Source: Narthecium ossifragum (Eukaryota; Streptophyta; Magnoliopsida; Dioscoreales; Nartheciaceae). From it: a DNA stretch of 64,000 nt. The stretch is taken from positions 18,648,062 to 18,712,061 of the forward strand of contig OY986973.1 in the NCBI GenBank assembly GCA_963920575.1, given 5' to 3'. Shown one piece after another: positions 59,083-64,000 of this stretch; position 1 is the first letter of the stretch; every line of letters begins with the position of its first letter. The notes under the pieces were generated by a model. It saw nothing but the letters and a program-made list of their open reading frames with translations. It did not search any database and was not told where the DNA came from. Position numbers and translations under genes: made by a program.

Positions 59083-59976
59083 GAACATATAGCTATGGAC
59101 TTCATCACCGGGCTACCCAGGTCATCGAGGGGGAATGATGCAATTTGGGTCATCGTCGATCGACTGACCAAATCGGCTCATTTCCTCCCCATGAGGACGA
59201 CAGATCCAGTTGCCAGACTGAGCCAGAGTTACATCGACGAGGTGGTATGACTGCATGGCATCCCAGTGTCTATAGTGTCAGACAGAGATCCCAGATTCAC
59301 CGGCAGGTTCTGGAGTAGCTTCCAGGACTCCTTGGGGACAGCACTGACGTTCAGCACAGCTTTCCACCCTCAAACAGACGGACAGTCGGAGCGGACTATC
59401 CAGATCTTGGAGGACATGCTCAGAGCATGTGTGCTAGACGCCGGCGGTACTTGGGAGCAGCATGTGACTTTGGTGGAGTTTGCCTACAACAACAGTTTTC
59501 AGGCCAGTTTGGGTTTTGCATCCTTTGAGACGTTGTACGGCAGACCGTGTCGCTCACCGGTGTGTTGGACAGAGGTTGGGGAGGCGTCCCTTACCGGTCC
59601 AGACATCATCAGACAGTCGTCAGAGAGGTTGGCTCAGATCAGGCAGAGGCTTCTGACAGCGCAGAGCAGGCAGAAGAGCTACGCAGATCGCAGGCGACGG
59701 CCCTTGGAGTTCGCAGTTGGCGACAGAGTGCTACTGAAGGAGTCCCCGCGCAGAGGGTCGATCAGGTTTGGTAGCAAGGGCAAGCTAGCGCCGAAGTTCA
59801 CGGGTCAATTTGAAATCGTTAGGCGCGTTGGAGCAGTCGCCTACCAGTTGGCTCTACCTCCGCACATGTCAGCAGTTCACCCCACCTTCCACGTGTCTAT
59901 GCTGAGGAAGTATATTCCAGATCCTTCTCACGTGATCAGACACGACGACATCGAGGTGGAGGAGGACGCCACCTAG
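59083..59976 (+). pseudogene. Tekay-type integrase core and C-terminal domain
   Basis: D-D-E residues are all visible: [20 protein letters not shown], and the Glu in HPQTDGQSERTIQILE. A TGA at 59248-59250 replaces the CGA expected before LHG. The C-terminal part reads FAVGDRVLLKESP and VHPTFHVSMLRKYI. Besides the two stops it is intact, and the frame ends at TAG 59974-59976. Confidence 0.9.
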
Positions 59977-60160
59977 ATAGAGCAGCCAGTGCAGATCTTA
60001 GACAGACGGGATCAGGTGCTCAGAGGCAGATCGTTACCGTTGGTCATGGTCAGATGGAGGCATGACAGTGCAGAGAGTCTGACAGGGGAGCGAGAGGATC
60101 GCATGCGTCGGGAGTTTCCCCGACTGTTCACCTCTTCAGGTAGTTTCTTGTTGTGGGCGT
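59977..60160 (+). pseudogene. integrase C-terminal chromodomain
   Basis: Continuing in frame after the stop: PVQILDRRDQVLRGRSLP, LVMVRWRHDSAE, RREFPRLF. This is the chromodomain-like tail that defines Tekay/Del chromoviruses and is thought to steer insertion to certain chromatin. The first aromatic positions differ from the canonical cage, as is usual for this clade. Confidence 0.75.
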
Positions 60161-60229
60161 TGGCGCCCATAGTTGTAGCCTTGTTTGTGCAGGTAGGCCT
60201 AGTTGTTTCTTTTCCCCGGCTTCAACCTA

Positions 60230-60266
60230 GAATTTCGGGACGAAATTCTTTTTAAGGTTGTTAGGT
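60230..60266 (+). other. inverted motif and polypurine-tract region
   Basis: GAATTTCGGGACGAAATTC (60230-60248) can fold with an 8-base stem and GGA loop. It is followed by TTTTTAAGGTTGTTAGGT and the 3' LTR. The minus-strand elements carry the same motif at 7646-7664 and a decayed one near 13785. The purine run before the LTR is short, so the exact plus-strand primer is uncertain. Confidence 0.7.
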
Positions 60267-62651
60267 TGTGAGGGCCCGTCCCTCCGACCTGGCTCGACCG
60301 CGTGGGTCGAGAGCCGATTTCCTGTTGGTTTGGTTCCGCGTCGGGTACGATCAGGCGATCATATGGCGGTTTGGACCCCGGGGGGGCATTTTGGTAAATA
60401 TGCCCTCTAGTGGTCGGTTTCACACCCGCGTTTCACACACGGCCTTGGATTGATGTAAGTGTTTGATTAGAATCTCTAGGGTGCGTCCGATCAGAAGATA
60501 GGAGCTCGATCGGGAAAGATCGAATCGGATGGCTGAGATAGATCCGGATTTTCTATATAAGCCCTGTCCCTTTCTCTCTCTTTCCTTCTCTTCTCCTGTC
60601 GTTTTCTTTCCTTCTCTCTCCTTCGGCTGAGCTAGGGTTTGGAGACTTGGGCTTCGGAGCGCGGATCTTGACGGCTCGACTGGTTGGACGCGTGGAGGAG
60701 CTGCCCTACTTGCCCAAGTAGGTGTTTCTACCTCGATCTTAGGATCGGGTTCTCCTAGAATAGGTTTATTGCCTTTTTGCTGTTGGAATACATGTTAGAA
60801 TGCTTTGTAGCTCCTTGCACATGTGGTGTAGTTCCTTTCCTGTATTCCTACGTTGCGAATTTGGTATTCTAATGGTTGTTTTCCGTATTATCGCCTTTTT
60901 GTCGGTTTTCGTCCATTTGGACCTAAATAGGAGATTTAACCGTCAAAACTGTGATTTCTTTATACCATTGGATTCCCCATCGAGAATTACGCTTGCTTGC
61001 AAAATCTCATTGTTTTCCAACTTGATTTGATCCTTGAAATCCAAAGAATTGGATTTCCGACACTGTTCTGATGAACTGTGCCTAAGGCTCAACGGTCGAT
61101 CGGTGCATCGACCGTCAAGCATTGTTTGGCTCGTTCTGGGCCTAATGGGCGACCGTCAGATCGACCGTCGCATCGTCCGTCGGGCTTTGTCGGGGTTTTG
61201 GACTCCCACGGTCGATGGATCGATCGACTGCGGGCTCTCTCCCTTTTTCACCCCACCTGACGGTCGACCGTCGGATCGACCGTCACATCGACCGTCAGGC
61301 GCTGTTTGGTTTTGGGCTTCCCAGGGTCGATGAGTGGATCGACCGTCGCCCCTTGTTTTTCTTCGCCTTGGTCTCACGGTCGATCGCTGGATCGACCGTG
61401 ACATCGTCCGTGGGCCCTTGAACTTGGTTTTCTAGTCTTTCTTGGATGGATTTGATTTGTGATTAACATCTAAACATGTTGGGAAATATGTATGTGGATT
61501 TTATGGGGTTTTCAAATGATTTCTATCGAGTTTGAGGATCGATTCGAGTAATTTCCCTTTTTGGGCAAATCTATGGTTTCGTTTGCATTTAATACATGTC
61601 TGATTATAGTTAAATGCTTAGTTGATTGCCTAACCATTAACTAGCTATGAGTGCTAGCTAATGAGGAATTGTGAAACCTTAGCCTCTTGCCTGCGAGTGC
61701 CGAGGGCTATTGTATATCTGTTGAATCTATAACTGATGCCGTGGCATATAGAGACATCTAGGGTAGATGTTTGTATAGATTCATGCATTGTTTGCATTAG
61801 AGGCATTTGATGATAGGCGGGCAATGGTTTGGGTCACCGATCCGAGGCTCTCGGGTAGCTCGGATCTAACCTTAGGGTCGTGGCTGGGTAGTCAGGTTTA
61901 GGGTGTGATTGTTGAATCTGAATCTCATGTTCTTGAGGATTTGCGATAGTTGACTCTGATCAATGTTCGAGGTTTTGAGGTTGTGTTGTCTTCCAAGGCC
62001 AAGTGCAAAGGATGGGTGTCGATACGTTCCCGACATGGTTCCCCAAAGTATGGTATTCCTGCTTGGGTAAGGGTGATCCTGCATGTTACTGTTTCGTGGC
62101 CTCCTGGTAACATGTTCAGGAGAGAGGTTTCATGACAGGAGCCCTTGGGACTTCGACAAGGTTGTGGGACCCGTGGCATCCGTTAGACTTGAGCTGAGAG
62201 ACAACACTGTTGTTGTTTTCCTTCCTTCTGTGTGCCGTAGAGTAGAACCCTACTGAGCTTATCGCTCACTCCTACCCGGGCTGCGTTTGCAGGTGCAGGT
62301 GGCAGTTCTTCTTCCGTGGAGCCGGCAGGATCGGCCCTTTGCGGTGCGAGTACATCCAGAAGCACTTGAGGTTGTTGGAGGATTATATGTTGTACCTTTT
62401 TGATATTTATATGTTGTAAACATTTCGAGGACTTTTGGGATCTTGTATTATATCTTTACCTTGGAAGCATTAGAATGGAATTTTGTAACTGTACAACTTG
62501 ATGTTATATGAATTGAATATCTGTTCACCTCTGGAATACAATTGTTTAAATTATCCGTCTTTTCCTCTTTGTATCGCGCCAATTGAAGATGAGTAGAGAT
62601 AGGAATCCTCACGCCCCGTCCTGGATGGGTTTTCTGGGTCGGGGTGTGACA
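60267..62651 (+). mobile_element. 3' LTR of the 48923-62651 element
   Basis: TGTGAGGGCCCG to GGGTCGGGGTGTGACA, 2385 bp, very close to the 5' LTR apart from scattered substitutions and small indels (for example an extra AGAAGATAGGAGCTCGAT stretch near 60490). TATATAA at 60554-60560; palindromic minisatellite at about 61088-61410. Confidence 0.95.
61088..61410. repeat. palindromic minisatellite in 3' LTR
   Basis: Counterpart of 49727-50050. It differs by several single-base changes, some of which break the inverted symmetry (for example GATGGGCGACC-like ATGGGCGACCGTCAGATCG at 61146). Confidence 0.85.
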
Positions 62652-62656
62652 CCCTA

Positions 62657-63960
62657 AAATTTTGGTTTTTGACGAAGAAGACAAGGATCGAAGGTGTCTG
62701 CTTTGGTCTCACTCCTTTTTCATCAAACTAGACGGCAAGATGCACCTTAATGAGCTACGTAGAAGGCTTACCTGGATCTAGTCCGTTTTTGCTTCGATCT
62801 TGGTCACCGACGTCAATGACCTCACCTTTGTAATCAAATTCCGGCAGGCTGAGGATGGTTGGAGACAATAATATCACCATCTTTGGCTGGCAGGATGACT
62901 TCCGGCCTAGCGAAGATATCCTCGATCTCCAACCGGTGTGGGTTCGTCTTCCGGGCCTCCCTTTGAACCACTACAAGGAAGACCGCCTACTCCGCATTGC
63001 CAACACTATTGGAGTACCTATCATGGTAGACTTCTTCTCAGAGAAAACCCCACGGTGTCGTTTTGCCCATGTCTGTGTCTTTGTCTGATCTTCTTCACCG
63101 ACCAAACGTGGGATTTGGATTGAGCGTGAGAATGGAAGAAGCTTCTTCCATGTGTTTATCTTCAAAGGCCTTCTGACCTGCAAGAGCTGCGGTTGTTTGG
63201 GACATGTCTGCCCCGACAATCTGGTGATGGAGCAACCAATCAATGACCTACCGGTGACGAAGCAACCGACCCAAACGACTCTGCTTGCAGGTGATACGGA
63301 GACCTACCGGTGACAAACAAAGCTTCAACCATCGACCTCCGGGAGACGAATCATCGAACACTGGGGACCCATTGGAGTGTCAGGCTACCTGCTAGGGTGA
63401 CATAGCCGACAGCTGGAGACAGGCTTGTTGAGGGGACAACCTAGGTGGCCGACTGGCCCAGATGGGTAAATTTCAAATTCAAACTCTTCAAAGGGATTAC
63501 TCCCATTCCCATCGAGCCCGAGTGAACCTGGACCCATTTGCAGCGGGTCCATCTCCAATGGTAGCCCAGTTATTCCCAACACAAACCTAACTCCTTTCTA
63601 TGCTGATGTGGTCGAAGGGACCAGACCTGCGCATACCCCTCCTATGGTTAAGCCCATGGCTCAACCCACTCCTTCTAATAGCACAAGTGGTGCACTGGAG
63701 GCCACGTTGCTCTCTCCTGAAGCCCTTTTCCTTTTGCATCAATTGGGACTTGAGGAACTTAAGAGATCTCTCCTACCAAGCTCTCTCCCAACCCCATCTC
63801 TATCCTCTGGTTCTGACGATGATTCAGCTGATGACGAGGGGTCATGGTCTGAAGAAGATGTCGACTCTGAGTTCTCTTTCTCTGATCGATATGTTGGTGG
63901 GTGCGATGCCTTGTTGCTGGAGGAACAAGGTGATCCTACATCCTCCGACAACGGTGCTCC
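62657..63960 (+). pseudogene. LINE (L1-type) ORF1, DUF4283 and zinc knuckle
   Basis: The frame continuing from 48920 reads KILVFDEEDKDRRC and later FVIKFRQAED, FGWQDDFRPSEDILDLQPVW and VRLPGLPLNHY, the DUF4283 domain of plant L1 ORF1 proteins. A knuckle LTCKSCGCLGHVCPDN follows near 63180. A stop at about 62778 (TAG for TGG) and frameshifts interrupt it. The tail 63608-63960 is acidic and Ser-rich (SSGSDDDSADDEGSWSEEDV) and ends just before ORF2. Confidence 0.8.
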
Positions 63961-64000
63961 ATGATGTTGATCTCATGGAACTGGCGAGGAATCAGTCTCC
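63961..64000 (+). pseudogene. start of LINE ORF2 (endonuclease), cut by the window end
   Basis: ATG 63961 begins MMLISWNWRGISL, the opening of the AP-type endonuclease of plant L1 ORF2, usually I-S-W-N-C-R-G. ORF1 ends at the overlapping TGA, so the two frames abut. Confidence 0.75.

Larger units (their letters stand above)
48923..62651 (+). mobile_element. complete Tekay-type LTR retrotransposon with chimeric interior
   Basis: A 13.7-kb element with two LTRs (48923-51288, 60267-62651), TG/CA ends and a perfect target duplication CCCTA (48918-48922, 62652-62656). Order: LTR, tRNA-Met primer site, gag, Athila-type segment with its own 5' LTR (52506 to about 57938), RT tail, RNase H, integrase, chromodomain, LTR. 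The two outer LTRs look nearly identical, so the insertion is recent. Stops in gag and integrase make it non-autonomous. Confidence 0.95.

Overview
This window comes from a flowering-plant nuclear genome with heavy transposon content. It holds one clear cellular gene, a nine-exon ERO1 (endoplasmic reticulum oxidoreductin) gene at 38763-45323 on the + strand. Almost everything else is LTR retrotransposon sequence, mostly nested, plus traces of a LINE, a hAT-like DNA element, foldback elements and a decayed endogenous pararetrovirus. The plant assignment rests on the ERO1 gene structure, Tekay/Del-type and Athila-type Ty3/gypsy elements, tRNA-Met and tRNA-Asp primer sites, and a caulimovirid relic. 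I cannot name the species.

Layout. 1-11590: a decayed Tekay-type element (LTR A1, primer site, gag, protease, RT) interrupted by a solo LTR (1896-4336, target duplication AGACA) and by a minus-strand element (LTR 6532-7628 plus pol remnant). It closes on a truncated LTR A2 that itself carries a solo Athila-type LTR (9181-10736). 11591-13190: two inverted fragments of an endogenous caulimovirid. 13191-36708: a deep nest. Its oldest layer is a minus-strand Tekay-type element with gag near 28 kb, RT near 19 kb, integrase near 18 and 14.4 kb and LTR remnants at both ends. Later insertions into it are a + LTR block (14581-17610), solo LTR E (19617-21457), solo LTR F (21763-27817) and solo LTR H (33176-36475). 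LTR F contains a hAT-like element, which contains solo LTR G.

36709-48922: the gene-bearing island. It holds a LINE tail, GAGCTCGAGC-rich repeats, ERO1, a small MITE, a 1.18-kb foldback element with arms of about 580 bp, and a BAHD acyltransferase fragment. 48923-62651: a complete LTR-to-LTR element with a perfect CCCTA duplication, inserted in ORF1 of an L1-type LINE whose reading frame resumes at 62652. Its interior is a chimera: Tekay gag, then an Athila-type 5' LTR with gag, protease and part of RT, then Tekay RNase H, integrase and chromodomain. 62657-64000: the rest of the LINE ORF1 and the first codons of ORF2.

Main unusual signals: (1) paired 19-bp perfect hairpins in LTR G with a compensatory base-pair swap; (2) clusters of short palindromes with a GATCGATC core in several otherwise different LTR families; (3) the Tekay/Athila chimera with microhomology at its junctions; (4) reading frames restored exactly across two LTR insertions; (5) the large foldback about 1.3 kb downstream of ERO1; (6) a strongly conserved block near the 3' end of otherwise divergent LTRs. 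Coordinates of decayed remnants are approximate. LTR boundaries given with target duplications were read base by base.
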